A stretch of DNA of 47,015 nt from assembly GCA_016285835.1 (NCBI GenBank), contig JAEERM010000013.1:1-47015 (forward strand), written 5' to 3'. Shown here one piece after another: positions 32,114-41,876 of the stretch. The DNA comes from Fibrobacter sp. (lineage in GTDB: Bacteria; Fibrobacterota; Fibrobacteria; Fibrobacterales; Fibrobacteraceae). Made by a program: the position numbers and the translations under genes. The notes under the pieces were generated by a model. The model saw nothing but the letters and a program-made list of their open reading frames with translations. It was not told the origin of the DNA and ran no database searches. The stretch's first letter is position 1; each line of letters begins with the position of its first letter.

Positions 32114-34144
32114 ATGTTTACACTCAACAAGAAATCAATCATCGGGTGTGCGGCCCTGCTAATGGCATTGGCAGCATGCAGCGACAACGAAGACAAGCCG
32201 CTCTCCGTAATGGGAGGGGCGACCGAAGAAACGGACAGCCTCGCCAACGCGGACACATCAACAACCGACAACCAGGATACGTCTTCAACAGACAATCAAG
32301 ACACATCTTCAATAGACAACCAAGATACTACACAAAACTCCGCCAAAAACAACAAAACTTTCTATTTCAGACAAGCTTCTCCAGATTTGTCCTTTTTCGA
32401 AAACAGCAGAGTCAGCATGTCGTCAAATCAGTTGTTCGACATGGCAATCATGTACGAGCTCGACACCAACAAATTGATTCCCACAGGGAACGCTATTCTA
32501 TCGCTCAATGTAAATCAAAACGGTAGATATTCCAATTACCAAATTCAATTTGACAGCATTTCATTTAAAAACCCGTATGTCATAATAGAACTAGGATACA
32601 AAAACGCCTACAAGGGAATCAAGACAAGACGGGCTATTGTTGATTTACGTGATACCGGTAATATTTACATCAATACGCTAACAAACATAATAAGTTACCG
32701 AATAGAATACGCATCCCTAGAAGGTTCGACTTTTGCAGAAATAAAATCGAACGCGGAACGTGAACTTCTCCATGCGCTCGGAATATATGAAACCTTCTCT
32801 AATTTTGAGAAAGAAAGTTCATTCAACGATTCAAACCTTGTGTTTATCGAAAATGCACTCTCGCAATTATTGAGAAAAGATGAAGAGGACGCTCTTTTCA
32901 CTAGTTTCAACGACGAAGGCAAATTTGAATATGCAGGAAACTTCATACTTGACACCTTGCTAAAATACACAACCAACATCGACAAAATTCATTTTGAATT
33001 AATTGACCGAGCGGGAAACCCCTGGTTAGAAGACTATTATAAGGCACAAAAACTAAACCAATTCTATATAAACTTAATGGCAGCCATGCACAATGCAGGC
33101 CCATGCACAAACGAGCGTGAAGGAGAATGGCATCCTTTAACCAAGAAAAATCTACACCTCCTCTGCGGTTCGGGAGCATGGAAAGTAAAAATCAAGCCGA
33201 TACCCCATTCAATCGATTCCATTGTTGACCCCCGCGACGGAAACATTTACAAAACCGTGACTATCAACATGAACGGCAGCAGTCAAACATGGATGGCGGA
33301 AAACCTGGTTTATGCGGCGGAGGCTTCCACTTGTTCACAGGCAATAATTACACCCTACATGGACGACCCATTTTATTGTAAATTCTATGGACGGGAATAT
33401 TCCCTGCCAACAGCCTTAGGCATAGATTCGTCTTTCTATAGGCCGCCAAACTTCAATGATTGCGTTCAATACAATAAGACATACTGTCGGAGTTCCTGTA
33501 CCGATTCCCTCTTCCATGTTCAAGATTCCCTCCTTAATGTTCAGGATTCCATTGATTTTGATTTCTATGAATCACTCGACAAATGCTCTTTTGAGTGTTC
33601 TATCGTCACGGATACAGCAGCATTCCTTTCGGCATGCGAAAGCGAGCATAGAAAAATAGACTGGGACAAGGTAAAGAACGTTACAGACCCGAGAAAAATG
33701 CAGGGGATATGCCCCGATGGATGGAGAATCCCGTCTACCGAAGACTGGAATAAATGGATAGATCTCTTCAAAAAGAACTATGACCTTACAGAACCAGCAA
33801 ACGATAATGATGTTAATCTATTCTTCTTCTCGACATACGGCGACCCATCTGGTTTTGGAATACGCCATGAAGGATTCCCAAACCCAAATTATAAAGATTA
33901 TGAAGATGGACCCTATATGAAAAAAACTTTCCGTGACGCCTATTTTTCCAAGGATCCGTATTTGTCTTTTACCGCTTGGCCAACTCAAACAAGAGACGAA
34001 ATGTCATCCGTCTGGTCTATCTCGGAAGACAAAATGATTCCAGCGTATTCATTTGATATCTCTTGGCCCGGAATATTCCTTGCCGTCGAAGGTATCCCCG
34101 AAGAATCAAATCATTTCTACATACGTTGTATCAAGAACGAGTAA
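32114..34144 (+). CDS. TIGR02145-domain lipoprotein
   Basis: The 676-residue product has a lipoprotein signal (LMALAAC, Cys at about residue 22) and a Thr/Ser/Asp linker with repeated TSSTDNQD units (residues about 40-75). A central region of about 300 residues of unknown fold follows. The C-terminal half holds the Fibrobacter paralogous domain with DGNIYKTVTINMNG, WMAENLVYAA, GICPDGWRIPSTEDWNKWI and the final FYIRCIKNE. Many Cys residues in the 410-520 stretch could form disulfides. AGGAGGG precedes the ATG. It is translated right after the TIGR02147 gene and a terminator follows. The gene is AT-richer than the regulator before it. Confidence 0.85.
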   Translation: MFTLNKKSIIGCAALLMALAACSDNEDKPLSVMGGATEETDSLANADTSTTDNQDTSSTDNQDTSSIDNQDTTQNSAKNNKTFYFRQASPDLSFFENSRVSMSSNQLFDMAIMYELDTNKLIPTGNAILSLNVNQNGRYSNYQIQFDSISFKNPYVIIELGYKNAYKGIKTRRAIVDLRDTGNIYINTLTNIISYRIEYASLEGSTFAEIKSNAERELLHALGIYETFSNFEKESSFNDSNLVFIENALSQLLRKDEEDALFTSFNDEGKFEYAGNFILDTLLKYTTNIDKIHFELIDRAGNPWLEDYYKAQKLNQFYINLMAAMHNAGPCTNEREGEWHPLTKKNLHLLCGSGAWKVKIKPIPHSIDSIVDPRDGNIYKTVTINMNGSSQTWMAENLVYAAEASTCSQAIITPYMDDPFYCKFYGREYSLPTALGIDSSFYRPPNFNDCVQYNKTYCRSSCTDSLFHVQDSLLNVQDSIDFDFYESLDKCSFECSIVTDTAAFLSACESEHRKIDWDKVKNVTDPRKMQGICPDGWRIPSTEDWNKWIDLFKKNYDLTEPANDNDVNLFFFSTYGDPSGFGIRHEGFPNPNYKDYEDGPYMKKTFRDAYFSKDPYLSFTAWPTQTRDEMSSVWSISEDKMIPAYSFDISWPGIFLAVEGIPEESNHFYIRCIKNE

Positions 34145-34167
34145 TTAAAAAACGACTAATTGAATCG

Positions 34168-34192
34168 AGGCGGGCAATAGCCCGCCTTTTTT
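34168..34192 (+). terminator. Intrinsic terminator of the lipoprotein gene
   Basis: GGCGGGC (34169-34175) pairs with GCCCGCC (34180-34186) across a 4-base loop, followed by six T. It also abuts the stop of the convergent GroES-like gene. Confidence 0.9.
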
Positions 34193-34583
34193 AGATAGTG
34201 TCAATGCCGATGTCGAGGTCGGTGAGGTCGTTGCGCACCACGAGCAAAATGGCGTTCTGCGAAACGATGACGTAACGTTCCCCGTTGACTTCGATTTCGT
34301 AGCCGTTCTGGTGGAGGTACAGGGCCTCGTCGCCTTCGCGGACCTGGAGCGGCACATAGTTCACCTTTTCCGCAGGCTCGCCACGGAACACGGAATCCGG
34401 GTCCTGGTTCGCGGGAATCGGGAAACCGGGGCCCACGCGCATGACGACACCCGTATGCACGGCGTCGCGTTCCTTGACGCTCGGGGGCAGGTAAAGGCCG
34501 CCACCCGTGCGGTTCGAAGCTTCCAATGGCTTAATGAGGACTCGGTCGCCAATCACGACGATATTCTTCAAGGCGTCTATCAT
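34191..34583 (-). CDS. GroES-like co-chaperonin
   Basis: The 130-residue protein has the Cpn10 pattern: IGDRVLIKPLEASNRTGGGLYLP (beta strand plus mobile loop), VHTGVVMRVGPG, and the final strand YVIVSQNAILLVV. At 130 residues it is about 30 longer than GroES because of an insert (PANQDPDSVFRGEPAEKVNY) at the roof region and a C-terminal tail. The mobile loop lacks the usual Ile-Val-Leu tripeptide context seen in canonical GroES. No groEL is adjacent, so this may be a second, divergent copy. The gene is divergent from the membrane protein gene at 34641, with starts 57 bases apart. Confidence 0.8.
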   Translation of the reverse strand: MIDALKNIVVIGDRVLIKPLEASNRTGGGLYLPPSVKERDAVHTGVVMRVGPGFPIPANQDPDSVFRGEPAEKVNYVPLQVREGDEALYLHQNGYEIEVNGERYVIVSQNAILLVVRNDLTDLDIGIDTI

Positions 34584-34640
34584 GCCTCTAATATAAGAAA
34601 TCTTCTTACGGACCACGCCTTTTTTGCCTATATTGGTTTC

Positions 34641-35933
34641 GTGATTTACCTTGTCATCTGGACAATCATCTTCGGAACCATCGTCCTCGTCTTGCTGAGG
34701 TCGCCCAAGGCACGTAGCTGGTGGCGCATTTTCCGCTACAGCCGCAAGGTGAAAATCCTGAGCATCACCCTCCCGCTCCTGATCTTGGCGCTCTCGGTTG
34801 CAAGTATCCTTACTCCGCCCAAACCGCAAAAGCCCATCGACGAGGAAGCCGTGTTCCAGGAGTATGCCATGAACAAGGTAACAGAACTCCTGAAGAAGGG
34901 CGACTTTGTCTTGGGCGAAGAGGGCCTGGACAGTACCGCCACGCCCGAACTGGTCTATATCCTCCCCGCTGTCCTCCGGATATACAACAAAGAAGTCCGG
35001 CAAGCGACAACGCCCCACCTCGAACACGTCAAAGACACACTCGGTATAACGTTCGTCGGCTACAGGCAATTCAAGAACCGTGGCATCCGCATCCTCAAGA
35101 AACTCAGGCGCACACTCGGCAAGCGCTACCTGGTAACACTCACGAGCAAAGGTAGCCGCCACCTGCTGCAAATCGTCTACCTGGGCACTCCCTGGAACGG
35201 GGAACAGCTTTCGAGCCTGCCCGTCATGGAAGCGGCCTACATGCACGAAGTGGACCCGGCGCTGCTCATGTCGCTCGTGAAGCACGTGTCCGACTTCCGG
35301 ATGAACTACGAGAAAGACGCGAAGCACAAAGGGATGCTCGCGCTGAAAGAAGGGACCGGGCTCGAACAGATTTACATAGGCGCCGAAGCCCTCAAGAAAG
35401 AACTCGACGCGGGGATACCCGTCGAAGACGCCATCATCCAGTTCTATCCACTGAACCCGCCGCGCTCCTCGCCGAAGGACTGGCGCAAAGACCCCATGCG
35501 GAGGTCTTGGACGGAACAGGTGCTCGGGGACATCCAGTTCTACCGCAACAACGGGCTCGACCTGACCGCGAAAGATGCGAAGGGCGGCCCGAAAAACAGG
35601 CTCCCCGCAATACTGCAGCCGCTCGTCCCCGTCGTCGGGGCGCAGGCCGCATCCAAAATTGCGGAACTCCCGCCCGACTCGCAGGCTGCCATCCTCGAAG
35701 ATGAATTGCTGGGCGATGCGCCCGAAATCGACGACGAGAACGTCGCGGCCATGCCCGCAGCGATCGCTCTAGACCCGGCAACCAACGACAGCACCGGGAC
35801 ATCCGTCCCGGAAGGTGCAGGCGCAGATTCCGCCAATCCGCAAACGGCGCCGGTGCAGCCACCCGCGCCTCCTGCCCCCGAACAAACGGACACTGCAGAA
35901 GAAACCGAAATCATCGACCTGAACGAACTCTAA
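34641..35933 (+). CDS. Membrane-anchored lytic-transglycosylase-like protein without catalytic Glu
   Basis: From GTG at 34641 the product has 430 residues. Two hydrophobic helices (about residues 2-18 and 35-52) are followed by a periplasmic part. The stretch HEVDPALLMSLVKHVSDFRM (about residues 202-221) aligns with the SLT start VDPALL-ESGF, but Val216 replaces the catalytic Glu. KGMLAL corresponds to the GLMQL motif. The C-terminal 100 residues are Ala/Pro/Asp/Glu-rich and probably disordered. It may bind peptidoglycan without cutting it. The start is uncertain because no ATG precedes the first helix in frame without overlapping the GroES-like gene. Confidence 0.65.
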   Translation: MIYLVIWTIIFGTIVLVLLRSPKARSWWRIFRYSRKVKILSITLPLLILALSVASILTPPKPQKPIDEEAVFQEYAMNKVTELLKKGDFVLGEEGLDSTATPELVYILPAVLRIYNKEVRQATTPHLEHVKDTLGITFVGYRQFKNRGIRILKKLRRTLGKRYLVTLTSKGSRHLLQIVYLGTPWNGEQLSSLPVMEAAYMHEVDPALLMSLVKHVSDFRMNYEKDAKHKGMLALKEGTGLEQIYIGAEALKKELDAGIPVEDAIIQFYPLNPPRSSPKDWRKDPMRRSWTEQVLGDIQFYRNNGLDLTAKDAKGGPKNRLPAILQPLVPVVGAQAASKIAELPPDSQAAILEDELLGDAPEIDDENVAAMPAAIALDPATNDSTGTSVPEGAGADSANPQTAPVQPPAPPAPEQTDTAEETEIIDLNEL

Positions 35934-36377
35934 GGCCGAACCTTCAACATCAATTCACACCTTCAACATTTATCAACATTCTATCCACAAGATAGTCTGC
36001 TATAGCGTCACAAAAAAAGGCGTTGACACTCAAAGAGTTGCAATCAGGGGGAATGCCCGAATCAGGGAAAAACAGCGAATTGTCCACAACGAGCTCGAGG
36101 CTCGAGCAGTGAGCGATGAGGTATGAGCCATGAGCTGTGAGTCTTTGAGAGACTAGAGAATAGAGACTGGAGGCTAGTGAAAAGAATCACGCACTTCGTG
36201 TGTTATAACAGACGGCGAAGCCGTGATATTTCTCCCTAAACCCTAGATCCTAATCCCTAACTCATATCTAGAGATTGCTTCAGGGCTATTCGCCCCTCGC
36301 AATGACAATTTTTTCTCTCGTTAGTTAGCCTAACCACTTCCTACTGTCTACTGCCTACTGTCTACTTTATCTCTCGT
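35934..36377. repeat. Composite intergenic repeat, copy A
   Basis: This 444-base gap has no gene. From about 36091 it holds a mosaic shared with 39581-39940 and 46211-46376. The parts are: GAGCGATGAG/TATGAGCC-type near-tandem decamers; GAGACTAGAGAATAGAGACT; a module with the hairpin ACGGCGAAGCCGT; CTAGATCCTAATCCCTAA; the ATTGC..GCAAT hairpin at 36274-36302; and CTACTGTCTACTGCCTACTG tandems to about 36366. It lies downstream of both flanking genes, which converge here. Confidence 0.9.
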
Positions 36378-39300
36378 CTAATCCCTAATTACCACACTCT
36401 GCGTCTGATAACCAATGCGCACCAGGTATGTTGCAGAGCGGTCCATGCGGATGCTGAAATCAGTAGCGCTTACACGGCCCTTGGCAATCACGCGGCCCTG
36501 CATGTCGAACACGGCGTAGACAGAACCCACGCGGGCACCGGCCACCTGGATATTGCGGCCCATAGCCGTAAGCATGAACTGCGGAACCTGGGCGGCAGCG
36601 GCAATCGCATCCTTGCCCTTGCTAGAGCTAGACTTGACACTGCTAGAAGACTTGGCTCTGCTGGAACTAGATTTCACAGAACTGCTGGAACTGGTATTGA
36701 CCTTCGCAGAGCTGAAACTCGACTGCACACTGCTGGAAGCGGGCTTCACGGAACTGCTAGACGAGACGCTGGAACTTGACGCCACAGAACTGCTAGACGC
36801 AACACTGGAACTGCTCGGGATTTCTTCCCATACCGCCACGACACCAAAATCTCCAGATGCTGTCGCAGGAATTTCAGTTACCAGTTCAGAGCCATATCTC
36901 CAACCCAAGAAATCGTAGCCGTTTGCAGTAGGAGTTGGCAAGGGCAGCGTCTGACCAGGCGTATACAAAAGAACAATTGTTGGCAATTTCCTATAATCAT
37001 CGTATTCGCGCAACCGTATAACACCGCGTGTTTCATTTTCAGAGAAAACAGGGTATTCGCTACCTTGAATCCATTTATCGCCCCTAACACTGCCCACAAT
37101 TTCTACACCGGCAGCATCCTTCTGAATATAGTCATGCAACGCCGTAGCCACAGTTCCATCAACAAAAGCCGAGGCTTCGGCCTCAATCCCGACGCTGTCT
37201 AAAGACAGCGTTCCAGTCAGATAGTAGTTGTTTTCGAAAGTCACGTCGCTATATTCTAACTCCAGACCTGTATAATAGTCATCCGTACTAACCGAACCCT
37301 TGCTGTAATTATTAAGGACAAAGGATTGCCTAGGTCTGTAAAATTCATCTGCAGTAACTCCGGTTTTCTGAATATAATAGCCCCCAATCAATCCATTCGC
37401 AACACATTTATTACAAGCAATGTCGGCGGTATTGTAGTTATTCGCTATAAAGAAATGTTTTGAAATTTCTCCTACCAAACCACCAACATGCCATCCACCC
37501 TCAATGCGACCTTCATTGGAATTCTGCAAAAGAATCGTAAATTCATTGCTGTGCCCCACAAGGCCTCCGACAATACACACACCATCAGGAACAGAAATTA
37601 TCCCGCGATGGCTACTATTTTTTATAATCAATCTTTCGCGGGCATAAGAAACTAGACCTCCAACATAGGTGTTCAAACCGCCGTCTGTTACATAAATAGC
37701 TCCATCAAAATGCGTGTTATCTATATCCATAAATGCAAGGTACGAATCGTAAGTACTAATAATTCCGGCAGCATCAAAATCACCAAGAACAAAAGAATCC
37801 TTGACTTTTAAATTACGGATGGAAACACTGGTTACAGAGTACCTATCAGGCGCATCTGCATAAAATACCGCTTCATTCGCATAGAGTCCGGAAATCGTAT
37901 GCCCTTGCCCATCGAATAAGCCATTATAAAAGTTTATAGTACTCCACGAGAAGAATTCCTGCATTCTCGCGCTGTCGAGTGTTCCGTTTCTCTTCAAGAC
38001 ATTCTTGTTTACAACAATATCCTGCGTAAGCTTGCCACAAATGTAATCCGGGTGTTTTTCATCCTTGGCAAACTTCCCGTTCACAAGCGCAGAAAAACCG
38101 TAAAGTTCCTCCACATCCGAAATTTCGTAGCAGCTGTCCGCAGGGTCAATCGGCGGCCTCTTGAGGTTGAACCACTTGGCATAGAAATCCTTGTCGCCCG
38201 TTTCATCCGGCCCTAAAGAATCAACCGGCGTTCCCGTCAATTCCTCGTTATCGTACCATCCCAAAAAGATACTGCTATCGCGATAAACTTCCTGACCCCT
38301 ATAAAGTTTCGTTCCCTTTCCGCTTATGTAGCAATCCGTATTTTCTTCTATTGGCGCATAATAATCCTCGATGCATTCTTGACTATATAATGAAAATACG
38401 GCACCATCGGCATGATAAGTTATCTTATAGCGTCTATTCAACTTCGCCCAGTATTCAAGATCTCCTTCTGTCATGTCAGAAATAACCGAGTCAGGCGTTC
38501 CACTGAATTCGGAATCCCTGTACCAACCATCAAAGTACATGTTTTCTTGCTCGACCTTTTTGGGGAGTGCAACGCTGAATCCAGAGATATAACTATCGAA
38601 ATAGGAGGCCGTATCACCCACAAAAGTATGGAACGTAACATTGTACCTGGCCGCCGCTGAATTTACGAGACTGCCAGAAAAAACCGGATATTTATCCGTG
38701 CCTACGTTTTGCCCCCAAATGGAACCGCTCTCTCCTTCACGCAAGGCGTACGCAACCGCCCCGTTACGAAAAGCGGCTGAATCCGCTACAGATCCATAAA
38801 AAACATAATCAATGTCTTTTTGCTTCAGTACATAAGAGTTGCTTATTTCAATATTTGAATTGTCTAACAGCAAACCACCCAAAAAATCTGAATAATGACT
38901 ACCTCTAGTATCGACAAGTATTCCAGCATTATAGCAGTTTGTCACAGTCAAATGCGTACTTTCGTTTAAATAAGCCGCAATAGCCCCCATTCGCGGACTA
39001 CGCGTTGTAGTCCTAATGGTGGACAATGTATAGAAATTGGTTATTTGAACTTTAGCCTTCCCGGAAATCCTTTGGGCAAGGACCCCGGCAACAGATGCAG
39101 GCGAAAAATAAGAATCAACTATTCCCAGATCCCTGACAACGACAACAGAATCCTCCGAAACAATTGTTTCAAAAAGGCCTGAGTTATCGGCGGAATATAG
39201 TCCCGAGATGACATGCCCGTTGCCATTGAACGTTCCCGAGAATCCAACCAGTGGTTTCCATACGGCCAAAGTATCGGCGCTTTCACTATTGAGCCACCCC

Positions 39301-39542
39301 GACTTATTCAGCACATTTTCATTTACAACGATATCATTCAGGAGTTCGCCGCAAACAGACCCGATTCCAGGAGTGCTGTCATTCCCGTTTACAATTTCGG
39401 CAAAGCCGTAAAGTTCCTCTGCCGTCGAAATCTGGTAACAGCCATCTGACAGTGTCGGCATTGTGGGGATAATGGTTGCTGCGGTAGCAGCGGTTCCGGC
39501 AAGAAGTGCCGCAGAAATAGAAAACAAAAATCTTGAAGTCAT
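36378..39542 (-). CDS. Large secreted surface protein with InlB-type repeats and T9SS-like C-terminal domain
   Basis: The 1054-residue product has a signal peptide (about 1-22) and an AAGGAGAT ribosome site. Two related halves each begin with SCYEIS or GCYQIS followed by EELYGF and a GLUG-like beta-helix region (GHTISGLYAN, GHVISGLYSAD). InlB/Flg_new-type repeats are seen around residues 300-460 (FDGWYRDSEFSGTP, FLGWYDNEELTGTP, FYAKW) and once near 880 (FLGWRYGSELVTEIP). A Ser-rich linker (SSSSSV repeats) leads to a C-terminal domain of 70 residues (GRNIQVAGARVGSVYAVFDM, YLVRIGYQTQSVVIRD) resembling type IX secretion sorting signals. It is probably exported and surface-bound; adhesion is a guess. 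Confidence 0.82.
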   Translation of the reverse strand: MTSRFLFSISAALLAGTAATAATIIPTMPTLSDGCYQISTAEELYGFAEIVNGNDSTPGIGSVCGELLNDIVVNENVLNKSGWLNSESADTLAVWKPLVGFSGTFNGNGHVISGLYSADNSGLFETIVSEDSVVVVRDLGIVDSYFSPASVAGVLAQRISGKAKVQITNFYTLSTIRTTTRSPRMGAIAAYLNESTHLTVTNCYNAGILVDTRGSHYSDFLGGLLLDNSNIEISNSYVLKQKDIDYVFYGSVADSAAFRNGAVAYALREGESGSIWGQNVGTDKYPVFSGSLVNSAAARYNVTFHTFVGDTASYFDSYISGFSVALPKKVEQENMYFDGWYRDSEFSGTPDSVISDMTEGDLEYWAKLNRRYKITYHADGAVFSLYSQECIEDYYAPIEENTDCYISGKGTKLYRGQEVYRDSSIFLGWYDNEELTGTPVDSLGPDETGDKDFYAKWFNLKRPPIDPADSCYEISDVEELYGFSALVNGKFAKDEKHPDYICGKLTQDIVVNKNVLKRNGTLDSARMQEFFSWSTINFYNGLFDGQGHTISGLYANEAVFYADAPDRYSVTSVSIRNLKVKDSFVLGDFDAAGIISTYDSYLAFMDIDNTHFDGAIYVTDGGLNTYVGGLVSYARERLIIKNSSHRGIISVPDGVCIVGGLVGHSNEFTILLQNSNEGRIEGGWHVGGLVGEISKHFFIANNYNTADIACNKCVANGLIGGYYIQKTGVTADEFYRPRQSFVLNNYSKGSVSTDDYYTGLELEYSDVTFENNYYLTGTLSLDSVGIEAEASAFVDGTVATALHDYIQKDAAGVEIVGSVRGDKWIQGSEYPVFSENETRGVIRLREYDDYRKLPTIVLLYTPGQTLPLPTPTANGYDFLGWRYGSELVTEIPATASGDFGVVAVWEEIPSSSSVASSSSVASSSSVSSSSSVKPASSSVQSSFSSAKVNTSSSSSVKSSSSRAKSSSSVKSSSSKGKDAIAAAAQVPQFMLTAMGRNIQVAGARVGSVYAVFDMQGRVIAKGRVSATDFSIRMDRSATYLVRIGYQTQSVVIRD

Positions 39543-39972
39543 GACTTATCTCCTTCAACACTTAATAAAATAATAAAAAGGCACGAGGCGCGAGGCGCGG
39601 GCAATGAGCCGTGAGCGGTGAGCAATGAGCAATGAGCAATGAGTATTCGAGAGACTAGAGAATAGAGACTAGCGGCTAGTGAAAAGAATCACGCACTTCG
39701 TGCGTCAATATAGGACGGCGAAGCCGTGATATTTCTCCCTAGCCCCTAGATCCTAGTCTCTAGATTCTCTGATGGAGATTGCTTCGGGGTTTTCACCCCT
39801 CGCAATGACAAGTTTTCCTTAACCACCAACCACTGTTTACTAACCACTTCCTACTGTCTACTTCCTACTGTCTACTGCCTACTTCCTACCTTACCTCACG
39901 CCTCAAAGCGAAGCGACCTCAGAGCGAAGCGACCTCATACCCCCCAAACCACTATTTACTACATTTGCCTCC
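39543..39972. repeat. Composite intergenic repeat, copy B
   Basis: The 430-base gap between divergent genes is mostly repeat from 39581 to 39940. It includes five near-tandem GAGCAATGA decamers, the GAGACTAGAGAATAGAGACT module, hairpins CGCAC-TTC-GTGCG and ACGGC-GAA-GCCGT, and the ATTGC..GCAAT hairpin (39778-39805) with inner arms GGGG/CCCC. CTACTGTCTACTTCCTACTG tandems and a 17-bp direct repeat around AGCGAAGCGACCTCA (39906-39936) follow. It sits in the promoter region of both flanking genes, unlike copies A and C. Confidence 0.9.
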
Positions 39973-41871
39973 GTGATTCAAGTTCAGAACGTTTCCAAGT
40001 CCTTTGGCGAGCAGGTGCTGCTCGACGGTGCCAGTTTTCTGGTAGCTAGCCATGAACGCGTGGGGCTCGTGGGCCGCAATGGTTGCGGAAAATCGACCCT
40101 TTTCAAGATGATTCTCGGGCAGGAATGTATCGACGGCGGTTCCATCGACATTCCGAAGAACTACACCATCGGCTATTTGCAGCAGCATATAAACTTCAAG
40201 CACCCGACCGTACACGAAGAGGCCTGCAGCGTTTTGAAGCCCAACGAAGATGGTTGGCTCGAAGAGCACAAGGTAGAAGCGATTCTGTTCGGCCTCGGTT
40301 TTGACGAAGAATCGATGCACAAGAGCCCGATGCTTTTGTCCGGCGGTTTCCAGATTCGCCTGAACTTGGCGAAGGTGCTCGCGAGCGAGCCCGATATGCT
40401 GCTGCTCGACGAACCGACGAACTACCTCGACATTGTGTCGATGCGCTGGCTCAGCCGCTTTTTGCGCGCCTGGAAGGGCGAGGTGCTGCTGATTACGCAC
40501 GACCATCACTTTATGGACGAGGTCTGCACGCACACGGTCGGCATTCACCGCCACAAGATGCGCAAAGTGAAAGGTACGGTAGAAAAACTCCGCGAGACCA
40601 TCGCCGAAGAAGAAGAAGTCGCCCAGCGCACGCAAGAAAACGAGGCGAAAAAGAAGGAACAGCTCGAAAAAGTCATCGAACGTTTCCGCTACAAAGCCGC
40701 CAAGGCCGCAATGGTGCAGTCCAAAATCAAGGCCGCCGCAAAGCTCGCGACTGGCGAACGACTCACCCACGAACGCAACCTGGATTTCAGCTTTACCGAG
40801 GCCCCCTTCCCCGGCAAGCGCATGCTGCAAATCAAGGGGATTTCGTTTGCGTACCCGAACAAAGACGATAACGGGAACGTGCAGGGCATGGGCCCGGAAC
40901 TCATTACCGATTTGACGATGGAAGTCTTCAAGGGCGACCGCATCGCAGTCATCGGCCCGAACGGACGCGGTAAAACGACTCTCCTGAACCTGATTGCAAA
41001 AGAACTGCAACCGACCGCAGGCGAAATCAGCCACAACCCGAACTTGCAAATAAACTACTTCGGGCAGACAAACATCAACCGCCTGAACCTCGACAATACC
41101 GTCGAAGAAGAAATCGCGACCGCCATCGAGGAAGTTTCGCAAAAGAGCCGCGCCCGCGGGCTTGCGGGCCTCATGATGTTCAGTGGCGATGCCGCGCTCA
41201 AGAAAGTGAAAGTTTTAAGCGGTGGCGAACGCAGCCGTGTGTTGCTCGGGAAAATCCTTGCAAGCCCCTGCAATATGCTGTTGCTCGACGAGCCGACGAA
41301 CCACCTCGACATGGAAAGCATCGAGAGCCTGATTGATGCGCTCGAGGATTACGAAGGCACGGCAATGGTGGTCACTCACGACGAAGAACTGTTGCATGCG
41401 TTTGCAAACCGCCTCGTGGTTTTTGATGGTGGCAAGTGCCGCATTTTCGAAGGTTCCTACGCCGACTTCTTGGAAAAGGTGGGCTGGGCATCCGAAAAGA
41501 AGCCCGGTGGATCCGAATCCGCGAACATCAAAGTCTCGAACATCGACGTGAAAACGGACGCTCCCTCGGCAGCCCCCCGCGCCAAAGAAGACCGCAAGGC
41601 CCGCGCCGACTACATCGCCGAACGCTCCAAGGTCATCAAGCCGCTCGAAAAAGAACTCACGCGCCTTGAAGCAGAAATCGCAAAAGCCGAGGCCTTGGGT
41701 GGCGAACTCGAAGCAAAGCTTGTGACCGCGTCGGAAAGCGGCGACGGCAACGCCATCACCGCCATCGCCAAAGACATGGACGACAATAAGAAAAATATTG
41801 ACCAGCTCTACGAAGCATGGGAAAAGACAACCGCCGAACTCGACGCCGCAAAAGACAAATACCCGATATAG
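39973..41871 (+). CDS. ABC-F family ATPase (translation factor type)
   Basis: The 632-residue cytosolic protein has two ABC ATPase domains without membrane segments. The first has [18 protein letters not shown] and [10 protein letters not shown]; the second has [18 protein letters not shown] and [10 protein letters not shown]. Between them is the long helical linker ([19 protein letters not shown]), and a C-terminal coiled coil ([20 protein letters not shown]) as in Uup and related proteins. Such proteins act on the ribosomal E site or, for Uup, on DNA and ribosomes. The start is GTG with the family-typical [14 protein letters not shown]; no ribosome site is seen. It converges with the fibro-slime gene, with 5 bases between stops. 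Confidence 0.93.
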   Translation: MIQVQNVSKSFGEQVLLDGASFLVASHERVGLVGRNGCGKSTLFKMILGQECIDGGSIDIPKNYTIGYLQQHINFKHPTVHEEACSVLKPNEDGWLEEHKVEAILFGLGFDEESMHKSPMLLSGGFQIRLNLAKVLASEPDMLLLDEPTNYLDIVSMRWLSRFLRAWKGEVLLITHDHHFMDEVCTHTVGIHRHKMRKVKGTVEKLRETIAEEEEVAQRTQENEAKKKEQLEKVIERFRYKAAKAAMVQSKIKAAAKLATGERLTHERNLDFSFTEAPFPGKRMLQIKGISFAYPNKDDNGNVQGMGPELITDLTMEVFKGDRIAVIGPNGRGKTTLLNLIAKELQPTAGEISHNPNLQINYFGQTNINRLNLDNTVEEEIATAIEEVSQKSRARGLAGLMMFSGDAALKKVKVLSGGERSRVLLGKILASPCNMLLLDEPTNHLDMESIESLIDALEDYEGTAMVVTHDEELLHAFANRLVVFDGGKCRIFEGSYADFLEKVGWASEKKPGGSESANIKVSNIDVKTDAPSAAPRAKEDRKARADYIAERSKVIKPLEKELTRLEAEIAKAEALGGELEAKLVTASESGDGNAITAIAKDMDDNKKNIDQLYEAWEKTTAELDAAKDKYPI

Positions 41872-41876
41872 CGCCG

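Noticed and set aside
34584..35327. N-terminal extension of the GroES-like frame to 378 codons
   Set aside because: The upstream part is antisense to the transglycosylase-like gene and has no Cpn10 character; the Cpn10 start is at 34583.
36091..36375. Possible CRISPR or phage attachment site in the low-complexity gap
   Set aside because: Repeats are short, irregular and lack unique spacers, and no integrase or cas gene is near; they recur as a composite elsewhere in the window.
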